DNA of 64,000 nucleotides from Balaenoptera acutorostrata (lineage: Eukaryota > Chordata > Mammalia > Artiodactyla > Balaenopteridae). Position numbers and translations under genes: made by a program. Each line of letters opens with the position of its first letter. The first letter of the stretch is position 1. Under the pieces are notes generated by a model. That model did no database searches and was not told where the DNA came from. It worked only from the letters and a program-made list of their open reading frames with translations. The stretch is taken from positions 620,001 through 684,000 of the forward strand of contig NW_026646029.1 in NCBI RefSeq assembly GCF_949987535.1, given 5' to 3'. Positions 47,521 to 59,838 of the stretch are shown in pieces.

Positions 47521-49281
47521 TCTATAAGTGATATCTTATGATAAGTGTCTTTTTCTGTGTGACTTATTTCACTTAGAATCGTCGTACCTAAATCCACTCA
47601 TCGTGCTGCTACTAGCCTTATGACGTGGATTTCATGGCTGAGTGATATTCCATTGTACATGAGGAGCACAACTTCTTTATCCACTTTTCTCTTTCCTAGG
47701 ATATTTAAGGTTTAATGAAGTGGGGGGTTCTTGTCAACAGAGCAGCCCTAAACTTTGGGGTGCCTGTGTCTTGCTGATTTTTAGTTTTCCCAATTTATAC
47801 GCCCATGAGTGGAAGTGCCCTATGCTCTCCAAGCTGTGTTTTTTAGATATTTCAGGACACACCGTACACTTCTCCAGAGTGGCTGTTGGCAATTTACATC
47901 CCGCCCATCAGCGTAGCAAGGCTCCCCTTTCTCCATGGCCGGTCCTGCATTTCTGGTTTGGACACTTTTTTCCGCATGGCCCTTTTGCCCGCTGGGAAGC
48001 GAGACTTCTTTGGAGCGCTGATTTGCCTTTCCAGGTTGCTTGGTTGGCCAAAAAGGGCGTATGCGTTTTTTCCTGAATATATTCAGGAAAAAACGCATAC
48101 GCCCTTTTTGGCCAAGGGCATCATTGTCCACGTTTTGCCGCTTTTCATGTGCTTTCAAGGCGATTTGAATCTACCTCCTGAAATCTGTTTCCTGCAATTC
48201 TGCCTTGCTTTCAAAGCCTCTTCCTTGCCTTCCCTCAATATATTTGTGGACGAGAGTTATCATTTATAACTCTGCAGGTTTGTGAATTGCAGTGCCCCTG
48301 AGCTCCATTTTTCCAGTCGCTTTTTTGGGAGCTGGCCGCAAAAGTGCAGGATTGCTTCAGGCCCTCTTCTGGTTCTGGGGGGCAGGCTGAGCTTATGGTT
48401 AATTCTTCTTCCTGATGGGAAAATAGAGTGACCTGTGCCTGTCCCAACCCCTAGAGCTAGTCTCTCATTGGTTCCCCCTCTTCCCGTTCATCCTCAGGAC
48501 AAATTGCAACCTGTACGGAACAGGAGGTTAAAGGTGCTGATTCTCCAAGGAGGGAGATGGCTAGTAAAGCGGCTGGAATGGCGAACCCGAGCACAAGGAG
48601 ATGAGAAATGAGGTGCGTTTTAGAAACCTTTCCCGATCACACGGTGTACCATCTTCGGGGTTTCTCATGCATGTTTTCGACGTAGGAAGATGCCCTTGAA
48701 CCTGGAGATTTGGGACCCATGGGATGGGTACCATGCAGTATTACTTTAAAGGGTCTGCGTTGGCTCACGCAACCTCACCAAAACTCTCAGCCCCAAGAGT
48801 GTCCACCCTTATGTCTCAATCAGCTGTGGGTCTAGATATGGTCAATCCAGGTTGCATCACAGCCCCTGAACGAATTTTGTAAGAATATCTCTCTTTTTCA
48901 CTGTCTTTGTTTCACGGGTTTTGAAAAGTAATTTCTTTTTATAATGGGGTTTAGCTGCTTTTCACGGCTGTGTTTATGCCGCTTTACACCCCCTTGACTC
49001 ATTTACAGAGAGATATCAATACATAGGTTTGAAGATTCTTACTAGTCAGATATATTCTTCTGCGGTGAATAGGGTGTGTTGAGTCCAGTTCACTGAGCAA
49101 GGAGTAGGTCTTGTCTACTACATATTGGGTTTATGAAACGGTATCTGAGCTAATTTGAAACCCTTGTTTTATGCATCACCCCACCTCACCTTTCCCGTTC
49201 AGCAACCATAGTTTGTTTTCTAAACGTGTGACTCTGTTCTGTTTTGTAATTCAGTTCAAGTGTAGCGTTTTTTACATTCCC
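47521..49281 (+). repeat. Satellite monomer 28 (extra unit), 1761 bp
   Basis: Perfect palindrome at 48044-48115. The 5' part has 'agatatttcagg' like monomers 11 and 23. The rest ('gcttatggtt', 'gactcatttac', 'gaatagggtgtg') follows monomer 15. Private: 'cttcggggtttc', 'caaaactctc'. Confidence 0.97.
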
Positions 49282-51041
49282 TCTATAAGTGATATCTTAT
49301 GATAAGTGTCTTTTTCTGTGTGACTTATTTCACTTAGAATCGTCGTACCTAAATCCACTCATCGTGCTGCTACTAGCCTTACGACGTGGATTTCATGGCT
49401 GAGTGATATTCCATTGTACATGAGGACCACAACTTCGTTATCCACTTTTCTCTTTCCTAGGATATTTAAGGTGTAATGAAGTGGGGGTTCTTGTCAACAG
49501 AGCAGCCCTAAACTTTGGGGTGCCTGTGTCTTGCTGATTTTTAGTTTTCCCAATTTATACGCCCATGAGTGGAAGTGCCCTATGCTCTCCAAGCTGTGTT
49601 TTTTAGATGTTTCAGGACACACCGTACACTTCTTCAGAGTGGCTGTTGGCAATTTACATCCCGCCCATCAGCGTAGCAAGGCTCCCCTTTCTCCATGGCC
49701 GGTCCTGCATTTCTGGTTTGGACACTTTTTTCCGCATGGCCCTTTTGCCCGCTGGGAAGCGAGACTTCTTTGGAGCGCTGATTTGCCTTTCCAGGTTGCT
49801 TGGTTGGCCAAAAAGGGCGTATGCGTTTTTTCCTGAATATATTCAGGAAAAAACGCATACGCCCTTTTTGGCCAAGGGCATCATTGTCCACGTTTTGCCG
49901 CTTTTCATGTGCTTTCAAGGCGATTTGAATCTACCTCCTGAAATCTGTTTCCTGCAATTCTGCCTTTCTTTCAAAGCCTCTTCCTTGCCTTCCCTCAATA
50001 TATTTGTGGACGAGAGTTATCATTTATAACTCTGCAGGTTTGTGAATTGCAGTGCCCCTGAGCTCCATTTTTCCAGTCGCTTTTTTGGGAGCTGGCCGCA
50101 AAAGTGCAGGATTGCTTCAGGCCCTCTTCTGGTTCTGGGGGGCAGGCTGAGCTTGTGGTTAATTCTTTTTCCTGATGGGAAAATAGAGTGACCTGTGCCT
50201 GTCCCAACCCCTAGAGCTAGTCTCTCATTGGTTCCCCCTCTTCCCGTTCATCCTCAGGACAAATTGCAACCTGTACGGAACAGGAGTTTAAAGGTGCTGA
50301 TTCTCCAAGGAGGGAGATGGCTAGTAAAGCGGCTGGAATGGCGAACCCGAGCACAAGGAGATGAGAAATGAGGTGCGTTTTAGAAACCTTTCCCGATCAC
50401 ACGGTGTACCATCTTCTGGGTTTCTCATGCATGTTTTCGACGTAGGAAGATGCCCTTGAACCTGGAGATTTGGGACCCATGGGATGGGTACCATGCAGTA
50501 TTACTTTAAAGGGTCTGCGTTGGCTCACGCAACCTCACCAAACCTCTCAGCCGCAAGAGTGTCCACCCTTATGTCTCAATCAGCTGTGGGTCTAGATATG
50601 GTCAATCCAGGTTGCATCACAGCCCCTGAACGAATTTTGTAAGAATATCTCTCTTTTTCACTGTCTTTGTTTCACGGGTTTTGAAAAGTAATTTCTTTTT
50701 ATAATGGGGTTTAGCTGCTTTTCACGGCTGTGTTTATGCCGCTTTACACCCCCTTGACTCACTTACAGAGAGATATCAATACATAGGTTTGAAGATTCTT
50801 ACTAGTCAGATATATTCTTCTGCGGTGAATAGGGTGTGTTGAGTCCAGTTCACTGAGCAAGGAGTAGGTCTTGTCTACTACATATTGGGTTTATGAAACG
50901 GTATCTGAGCTAATTTGAAACCCTTGTTTTATGCATCACCCCACCTCACCTTTCCCGTTCAGCAACCATAGTGTGTTATCTAAACGTGTGAGTCTGTTCT
51001 GTTTTGTAATTCAGTTCAAGTGTAGCGTTTTTTACATTCCC
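49282..51041 (+). repeat. Satellite monomer 29, 1760 bp
   Basis: Perfect palindrome at 49804-49875. Partner of monomer 16, now 22,885 bp away. It differs by 'gatttgaatc'. Confidence 0.97.
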
Positions 51042-52801
51042 TCTATAAGTGATATCTTATGATAAGTGTCTTTTTCTGTGTGACTTATTTCACTTAGAAT
51101 CGTCGTACCTAAATCCACTCATCGTGCTGCTACTAGCCTTATGACTTGGATTTCATGGCTGAGTGATATTCCATTGTACATGAGGACCACAACTTCGTTA
51201 TCCACTTTTCTCTTTCCTAGGATATTTAAGGTGTAATGAAGTGGGGGTTCTTGTCAACAGAGCAGCCCTAAACTTTGGGGTGCCTGTGTCTTGCTGATTT
51301 TTAGTTTTCCCAATTTATACGCCCATGAGTGGAAGTGCCCTATGCTCTCCAAGCTGTGTTTTTTAGATGTTTCAGGACACACCGTACACTTCTCCAGAGT
51401 GGCTGTTGGCAATTTACATCCCGCCCATCAGCGTAGCAAGGCTCCCCTTTCTCCATGGCCGGTCCTGCAATTCTGGTTTGGACACTTTTTTCCGCATGGC
51501 CCTTTTGCCCGCTGGGAAGCGAGACTTCTTTGGAGCGCTGATTTGCCTTTCCAGGTTGCTTGGTTGGCCAAAAAGGGCGTATGCGTTTTTTCCTGAATAT
51601 ATTCAGGAAAAACCGCATACGCCCTTTTTGGCCAAGGGCATCATTGTCCACGTTTTGCCGCTTTTCATGTGCTTTCAAGGCGATTCGAATCTACCTCCTG
51701 AAATCTGTTTCCTGCAATTCTGCCTTGCTTTCAAATCCTCTTCGTTGCCTTCCCTCAATATATTTGTGGACGAGAGTTATCATTTATAACTCTGCAGGTT
51801 TGTGAATTGCAGTGCCCCTGAGCTCCATTTTTCCAGTCGCTTTTTTGGGAGCTGGCCGCAAAAGTGCAGGATTGCTTCAGGCCCTCTTCTGGTTCTGGGG
51901 GGCAGGCTGAGCTTGTGGTTAATTCTTCTTCCTGATGGGAAAATAGAGTGACCTGTGCCTGTCCCAACCCCTAGAGCTAGTCTCTCATTGGTTCCCCCTC
52001 TTCCCGTTCATCCTCAGGACAAATTGCAACCTGTACGGAACAGGAGGTTAAAGGTGCTGATTCTCCAAGGAGGGAGATGGCTAGTAAAGCGGCTGGAATG
52101 GCGAACCCGAGCACAAGGAGATGAGAAATGAGGTGCGTTTTAGAAACCTTTCCCGATCACACGGTGTACCATCTTCTGGGTTTCTCATGCATGTTTTCGA
52201 CGTAGGAAGATGCCCTTGAACCTGGAGATTTGGGACCCATGGGATGGGTACCATGCAGTATTACTTTAAAGGGTCTGCGTTGGCTCACGCAACCTCACCA
52301 AACCTCTCAGCCTCAAGAGTGTCCACCCTTATGTCTCAATCAGCTGTGGGTCTAGATATGGTCAATCCAGGTTGCATCACAGCCCCTGAACGAATTTTGT
52401 AAGAATATCTCTCTTTTTCACTGTCTTTGTTTCACGGGTTTTGAAAAGTAATTTCTTTTTATAATGGGGTTTAGCTGCTTTTCACGGCTGTGTTTATGCC
52501 ACTTTACACCCCCTTGACTCACTTACAGAGAGATATCAATACATAGGTTTGAAGATTCTTACTAGTCAGATATATTCTTCTGCGGTGAATAGGGGGTGTT
52601 GAGGCCAGTTCACTGAGCAAGGAGTAGGTCTTGTCTACTACATATTGGGTTTATGGAACGGTATCTGAGCTAATTTGAAACCCTTGTTTTATGCATCACC
52701 CCACCTCACCTTTCCCGTTCAGCAGCCATATTGTGTTTTCTGAACGTGTGACTCTGTTCTGTTTGGTAATTCAGTTCAAGTGTAGCGGTTTTTACATTCC
52801 C
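51042..52801 (+). repeat. Satellite monomer 30, 1760 bp
   Basis: Palindrome at 51564-51635 with the A-to-C change. The 5' half is the partner of monomer 17 ('tgcaattctgg'). Private: 'atgacttggat', 'catattgtg'. Confidence 0.97.
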
Positions 52802-54561
52802 TCTATAAGTGATATCTTATGATAAGTGTCTTTTTCTGTGTGACTTATTTCACTTAGAATCGTCGTACCTAAATCCACTCATCGTGCTGCTACTAGCCTT
52901 ATGACGTGGATTTCATGGCTGAGTGATATTCCATTGTACATGAGTACCACAACTTCGTTATCCACTTTTCTCTTTCCTAGGATATTTAAGGTGTAATGAA
53001 GTGGGGGTTCTTGTCAACAGAGCAGCCCTAAACTTTGGGGTGCCTGTGTCTTGCTGATTTTTAGTTTTCCCAATTTATACGCCCATGAGTGGAAGTGCCC
53101 TATGCTCTCCAAGCTGTGTTTTTTAGATGTTTCAGGACACACCGTACACTTCTCCAGAGTGGCTGTTGGCAATTTACATCCCGCCCATCAGCGTAGCAAG
53201 GCTCCCCTTTCTCCATGGCCGGTCCTGCATTTCTGGTTTGGACACTTTTTTCCGCATGGCCCTTTTGCCCGCTGGGAAGCGAGACTTCTTTGGAGCGCTG
53301 ATTTGCCTTTCCAGGTTGCTTGGTTGGCCAAAAAGGGCGTATGCGTTTTTTCCTGAATATATTCAGGAAAAACCGCATACGCCCTTTTTGGCCAAGGGCA
53401 TCATTGTCCACGTTTTGCCGCTTTTCATGTGCTTTCAAGGCGATTCGAATCTACCTCCTGAAATCTGTTTCCTGCAATTCTGCCTTGCTTTCAAAGCCTC
53501 TTCGTTGCCTTCCCTCAATATATTTGTGGACAAGAGTTATCATTTATAACTCTGCAGGTTTGTGAATTGCAGTGCCCCTGAGCTCCATTTTTCCAGTCGC
53601 TTTTTTGGGAGCTGGCCGCAAAAGTGCAGGATTGCTTCAGGCCCTCTTCTGGTTCTGGGGGGCAGGCTGAGCTTGTGGTTAATTCTTCTTCCTGATGGGA
53701 AAATAGAGTGACCTGTGCCTGTCCCAACCCCTAGAGCTAGTCTCTCATTGGTTCCCCCTCTTCCCGTTCATCCTCAGGACAAATTGCAACCTGTACGGAA
53801 CAGGAGGTTAAAGGTGCTGATTCTCCAAGGAGGGAGATGGCTAGTAAAGCGGCTGGAATGGCGAACCCGAGCACAAGGAGATGAGAAATGAGGTGCGTTT
53901 TAGAAACCTTTCCCGATCACACGGTGTACCATCTTCTGGGTTTCTCATGCATGTTTTCGACGTAGGAAGATGCCCTTGAACCTGGAGATTTGGGACCCAT
54001 GGGATGGGTACCATGCAGTATTACTTTAAAGGGTCTGCGTTGGCTCACGCAACCTCACCAAACCTCTCAGCCCCAAGAGTGTCCACCCTTATGTCTCAAT
54101 CAGCTGTGGGTCTAGATATGGTCAATCCAGGTTGCATCACAGCCCCTGAACGAATTTTGTAAGAATATCTCTCTTTTTCACTGTCTTTGTTTCACGGGTT
54201 TTGAAAAGTCATTTATTTTTATAATGGGGTTTAGCTGCTTTTCACGGCTGTGTTTATGCCGCTTTACACCCCCTTGACTCACTTACAGAGAGATATCAAT
54301 ACATAGGTTTGAAGATTCTTACTAGTCAGATATATTCTTCTGCGGTGAATAGGGGGTGTTGAGTCCAGTTCACTGAGCAAGGAGTAGGTCTTGTCTACTA
54401 CATATTGGGTTTATGGAACGGTATCTGAGCTAATTTGAAACCCTTGTTTTATGCATCACCCCACCTCACCTTTCCCGTTCAGCAACCATAGTGTGTTTTC
54501 TAAACGTGTGACTCTGTTCTGTTTTGTAATTCAGTTCAAGTGTAGCGTTTTTTACATTCCC
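52802..54561 (+). repeat. Satellite monomer 31, 1760 bp
   Basis: Palindrome at 53324-53395 with the A-to-C change. Private: 'ggacaagag' (53530) and 'catttattttta' (54210), which makes an AATAAA on the minus strand near the L1 3' end. Confidence 0.97.
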
Positions 54562-56320
54562 TCTATAAGTGATATCCTATGATAAGTGTCTTTTTCTGTG
54601 TGACTTATTTCACTTAGAATCTTCGTACCTAAATCCACTCATCGTGCTGCTACTAGCCTTATGACGTGGATTTCATGGCTGAGTGATATTCCATTGTACA
54701 TGAGGACCACAACTTCGTTATCCACTTTTCTCTTTCCTAGGATATTTAAGGTGTAATGAAGTGGGGGTTCTTGTCAACAGAGCAGCCCTAAACTTTGGGG
54801 TGCCTGTGTCTTGCTGATTTTTAGTTTTCCCAATTTATACGCCCATGAGTGGAAGTGCCCTATGCTCTCCAAGCTGTGTTTTTTAGATGTTTCAGGACAC
54901 ACCGTACACTTCTCCAGAGTGGCTGTTGGCAATTTACATCCCGCCCATCAGCGTAGCAAGGCTCCCCTTTCTCCATGGCCGGTCCTGCATTTCTGGTTTG
55001 GACACTTTTTTCCGCATGGCCCTTTTGCCCGCTGGGAAGCGAGACTTCTTTGGAGCGCTGATTTGCCTTTCCAGGTTGCTTGGTTGGCCAAAAAGGGCGT
55101 ATGCGTTTTTTCCTGAATATATTCAGGAAAAACCGCATACGCCCTTTTTGGCCAAGGGCATCATTGTCCACGTTTTGCCGCTTTTCATGTGCTTTCAAGG
55201 CGATTCGAATCTACCTCCTGAAATCTGTTTCCTGCAATTCTGCCTTGCTTTCAAAGCCTCTTCGTTGCCTTCCCTCAATATATTTGTGGACGAGAGTTAT
55301 CATTTATAACTCTGCAGGTTTGTGAATTGCAGTGCCCCTGAGCTCCATTTTTCCAGTCGCTTTTTTGGGAGCTGGCCGCAAAAGTGCAGGATTGCTTCAG
55401 GCCCTCTTCTGGTTCTGGGGGGCAGGCTGAGCTTGTGGTTAATTCTTCTTCCTGATGGGAAAATAGAGTGACCTGTGCCTGTCCCAACCCCTAGAGCTAG
55501 TCTCTCATTGGTTCCCCCTCTTCCCGTTCATCCTCAGGACAAATTGCAACCTGTACGGAACAGGAGGTTAAAGGTGCTGATTCTCCAAGGAGGGAGATGG
55601 CTAGTAAAGCGGCTGGAATGGCGAACCCGAGCACAAGGAGATGAGAAATGAGGTGCGTTTTAGAAACCTTTCCCGATCACACGGTGTACCATCTTCTGGG
55701 TTTCTCATGCATGTTTTCGACGTAGGAAGATGCCCTTGACCTGGAGATTTGGGACGCATGGGATGGGTACCATGCAGTATTACTTTAAAGGGTCTGCGTT
55801 GGCTCACGCAACCTCAGCAAACCTCTCAGCCCCAAGAGTGTCCACCCTTATGTCTCAATCAGCTGTGGGTGTAGATATGGTCAATCCAGGTTGCATCACA
55901 GCCCCTGAAAGAATTTTGTAAGAATATCTCTCTTTTTCACTGTCTTTGTTTCACGGGTTTTGAAAAGTAATTTCTTTTTATAATGGGGTTTAGCTGCTTT
56001 TCACGGCTGTGTTTATGCCGCTTTACATCCCCTTGACTCACTTACAGAGAGATATCAATACATAGGTTTGAAGATTCTTACTAGTCAGATATATTCTTCT
56101 GCGGTGAATAGGGGGTGTTGAGACCAGTTCACTGAGCAAGGAGCAGGTCTTGTCTACTACATATTGGGTTTATGGAATGGTATCTGAGCTAATTTGAAAC
56201 CCTTGTTTTATGCATCACCCCACCTCACCTTTCCCGTTCAGCAACCATAGTGTGTTTTCTAAACGTGTGACTCTGTTCTGTTTTGTAATTCTGTTCAAGT
56301 GTAGCGTTTTTTACATTCCC
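54562..56320 (+). repeat. Satellite monomer 32, 1759 bp
   Basis: Palindrome at 55084-55155 with the A-to-C change. 'gatatcctatg', the 1 bp loss in 'ccttgacctgg' and 'aattctgttc' are shared with monomer 34. Private: 'aatcttcgtacc', 'gggacgcatgg'. Confidence 0.97.
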
Positions 56321-58079
56321 TCTATAAGTGATATCTTATGATAAGTGTCTTTTTCTGTGTGACTTATTTCACTTAGAATCGTCGTACCTAAATCCACTCA
56401 TCGTGCTGCTAGTAGCCTTATGACGTGGATTTCATGGCTGAGTGATATTCCATTGTACATGAGGACCACAACTTCGTTATCCACCTTTCTCTTTCCTTGG
56501 ATATTTAAGGTGTAATGAAGTGGGGGTTCTTGTCAACAGAGCAGCCCTAAACTTTGGGGTGCCTGTGTCTTGCTGATTTTTAGTTTTCCCAATTTATACG
56601 CCCATGAGTGGAAGTGCCCTATGCTCTCCAAGCTGTGTTTTTTAGATGTTTCAGGACACACCGTACACTTCTCCAGAGTGGCTGTTGGCAATTTACATCC
56701 CGCCCATCAGCGTAGCAAGGCTCCCCTTTCTCCATGGCCGGTCCTGCATTTGTGGTTTGGACACTTTTTTCCGCATGGCCCTTTTGCCCGCTGGGAAGCG
56801 AGACTTCTTTGGAGCGCTGATTTGCCTTTCCAGGTTGCTTGGTTGGCCAAAAAGGGCGTATGCGTTTTTTCCTGAATATATTCAGGAAAAACCGCATACG
56901 CCCTTTTTGGCCAAGGGCATCATTGTCCACGTTTTGCCGCTTTTCATGTGCTTTCAAGGCGATTCGAATCTACCTCCTGAAATCTGTTTCCTGCAATTCT
57001 GCCTTGCTTTCAAAGCCTCTTCGTTGCCTTCCCTCAATATATTTGTGGACGAGAGTTATCATTTATAACTCTGCAGGTTTGTGAATTGCAGTGCCCCTGA
57101 GCTCCATTTTTCCAGTCGCTTTTTTGGGAGCTGGCCGCAAAAGTGCAGGATTGCTTCAGGCCCTCTTCTGGTTCTGGGGGGCAGGCTGAGCTTGTGGTTA
57201 ATTCTTCTTCCTGATGGGAAAATAGAGTGACCTGTGCCTGTCCCAACCCCTAGAGCTAGTCTCTCATTGGTTCCCCCTCTTCCCGTTCATCCTCAGGACA
57301 AATTGCAACCTGTACGGAACAGGAGGTTAAAGGTGCTGATTCTCCAAGGAGGGAGATGGCTAGTAAAGCGGCTGGAATGGCGAACCCGAGCACAAGGAGA
57401 TGAGAAATGAGGTGCGTTTTAGAAACCTTTCCCGATCACACGGTGTACCATCTTCTGGGTTTCTCATGCATGTTTTCGACGTAGGAAGATGCCCTTGAAC
57501 CTGGAGATTTGGGACCCATGGGATGGGTACCATGCAGTATTACTTTAAAGGGTCTGCGTTGGCTCACGCAACCTCACCAAACCTCTCAGCCCCAAGAGTG
57601 TCCACCCTTATGTCTCAATCAGCTGTGGGTCTAGATATGGTCAATCCAGGTTGCATCACAGCCCCTGAACGAATTTTGTAAGAATATCTCTCTTTTTCAC
57701 TGTCTTTGTTTCACGGGTTTTGAAAAGTAATTTCTTTTTATAATGGGGTTTAGCTGCTTTTCACGCTGTGTTTATGCCGCTTTACACCCCCTTGACTCAC
57801 TTACAGAGAGATATCAATACATAGGTTTGAAGATTCTTACTAGTCAGATATATTCTTCTGCGGTGAATAGGGGGTGTTGAGTCCAGTTCACTGAGCAAGG
57901 AGTAGGTCTTGTCTACTACATATTGGGTTTATGGAACGGTATCTGAGCTAATTTGAAACCCTTGTTTTATGCATCACCCCACCTCACCTTTCCCGTTCAG
58001 CAACCATAGTGTGTTTTCTAAACGTGTGACTCTGTTCTGTTTTGTAATTCAGTTCAAGTGTAGCGTTTTTTACATTCCC
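56321..58079 (+). repeat. Satellite monomer 33, 1759 bp
   Basis: Palindrome at 56843-56914 with the A-to-C change. 'ctgctagtagcc', 'cacctttctctttccttgg' and 'tgcatttgtgg' are shared with monomer 35. A private G loss in 'ttcacgctgtg' (about 57765) gives the length. Confidence 0.97.
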
Positions 58080-59838
58080 TCTATAAGTGATATCCTATGA
58101 TAAGTGTCTTTTTCTGTGTGACTTATTTCACTTAGAATCGTCGTACCTAAATCCACTCATCGTGCTGCTACTAGCCTTATGACGTGGATTTCATGGCTGA
58201 GTGATATTCCATTGTACATGAGGACCACAACTTCGTTATCCACTTTTCTCTTTCCTAGGATATTTAAGGTGTAATGAAGTGGGGGTTCTTGTCAACAGAG
58301 CAGCCCTAAACTTTGGGGTGCCTGTGTCCTGCTGATTTTTAGTTTTCCCAATTTATACGCCCATGAGTGGAAGTGCCCTATGCTCTCCAAGCTGTGTTTT
58401 TTAGATGTTTCAGGACACACCGTACACTTCTCCAGAGTGGCTGTTGGCAATTTACATCCCGCCCATCAGCGTAGCAAGGCTCCCCTTTCTCCATGGCCGG
58501 TCCTGCATTTCTGGTTTGGACACTTTTTTCCGCATGGCCCTTTTGCCCGCTGGGAAGCGAGACTTCTTTGGAGCGCTGATTTGCCTTTCCAGGTTGCTTG
58601 GTTGGCCAAAAAGGGCGTATGCGTTTTTTCCTGAATATATTCAGGAAAAAACGCATACGCCCTTTTTGGCCAAGGGCATCATTGTCCACGTTTTGCCGCT
58701 TTTCATGTGCTTTCAAGGCGATTCGAATCTACCTCCTGAAATCTGTTTCCTGCAATTCTGCCTTGCTTTCAAAGCCTCTTCGTTGCCTTCCCTCAATATA
58801 TTTGTGGACGAGAGTTATCATTTATAACTCTGCAGGTTTGTGAATTGCAGTGCCCCTGAGCTCCATTTTTCCAGTCGCTTTTTTGGGAGCTGGCCGCAAA
58901 AGTGCAGGATTGCTTCAGGCCCTCTTCTGGTTCTGGGGGGCAGGCTGAGCTTGTGGTTAATTCTTCTTCCTGATGGGAAAATAGAGTGACCTGTGCCTGT
59001 CCCAACCCCTAGAGCTAGTCTCTCATTGGTTCCCCCTCTTCCCGTTCATCCTCAGGACAAATTGCAACCTGTACGGAACAGGAGGTTAAAGGTGCTGATT
59101 CTCCAAGGAGGGAGATGGCTAGTAAAGCGGCTGGAATGGCGAACCCGAGCACAAGGAGATGAGAAATGAGGTGCGTTTTAGAAACCTTTCCCGATCACAC
59201 GGTGTACCATCTTCTGGGTTTCTCATGCATGTTTTCGACGTAGGAAGATGCCCTTGACCTGGAGATTTGGGACCCATGGGATGGGTACCATGCAGTATTA
59301 CTTTAAAGGGTCTGCGTTGGCTCACGCAACCTCAGCAAACCTCTCAGCCCCAAGAGTGTCCACCCTTATGTCTCAATCAGCTGTGGGTGTAGATATGGTC
59401 AATCCAGGTTGCATCACAGCCCCTGAAAGAACTTTGTAAGAATATCTCTCTTTTTCACTGTCTTTGTTTCACGGGTTTTGAAAAGTAATTTCTTTTTATA
59501 ATGGGGTTTAGCTGCTTTTCACGGCTGTGTTTATGCCGCTTTACATCCCCTTGACTCACTTACAGAGAGATATCAATACATAGGTTTGAAGATTCTTACT
59601 AGTCAGATATATTCTTCTGCGGTGAATAGGGGGTGTTGAGACCAGTTCACTGAGCAAGGAGCAGGTCTTGTCTACTACATATTGGGTTTATGGAACGGTA
59701 TCTGAGCTAATTTGAAACCCTTGTTTTATGCATCACCCCACCTCACCTTTCCCGTTCAGCAACCATAGTGTGTTTTCTAAACGTGTGACTCTGTTCTGTT
59801 TTGTAATTCTGTTCAAGTGTAGCGTTTTTTACATTCCC
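58080..59838 (+). repeat. Satellite monomer 34, 1759 bp
   Basis: Perfect palindrome at 58602-58673. Duplicate of monomer 32. Private: 'gtgtcctgctg' and 'gaactttgtaag'. Confidence 0.97.

Larger units (their letters stand above)
36961..52230 (+). repeat. Right copy of the large duplication (monomers 22 to mid-30), one monomer longer
   Basis: Partner of 15838-29340. The order of partners is 10/22, 11/23, 12/24, 13/25, 14/26, 15/27+28, 16/29, 17/30. Partners usually differ by only a few bases per 1,760. The right edge is approximate. Confidence 0.88.

Noticed and set aside
55601..55807. 68-codon minus and 63-codon plus frames in monomers 32 and 34
   Set aside because: They appear only because of the 1 bp deletion in 'ccttgacctgg'; no homology recognised.
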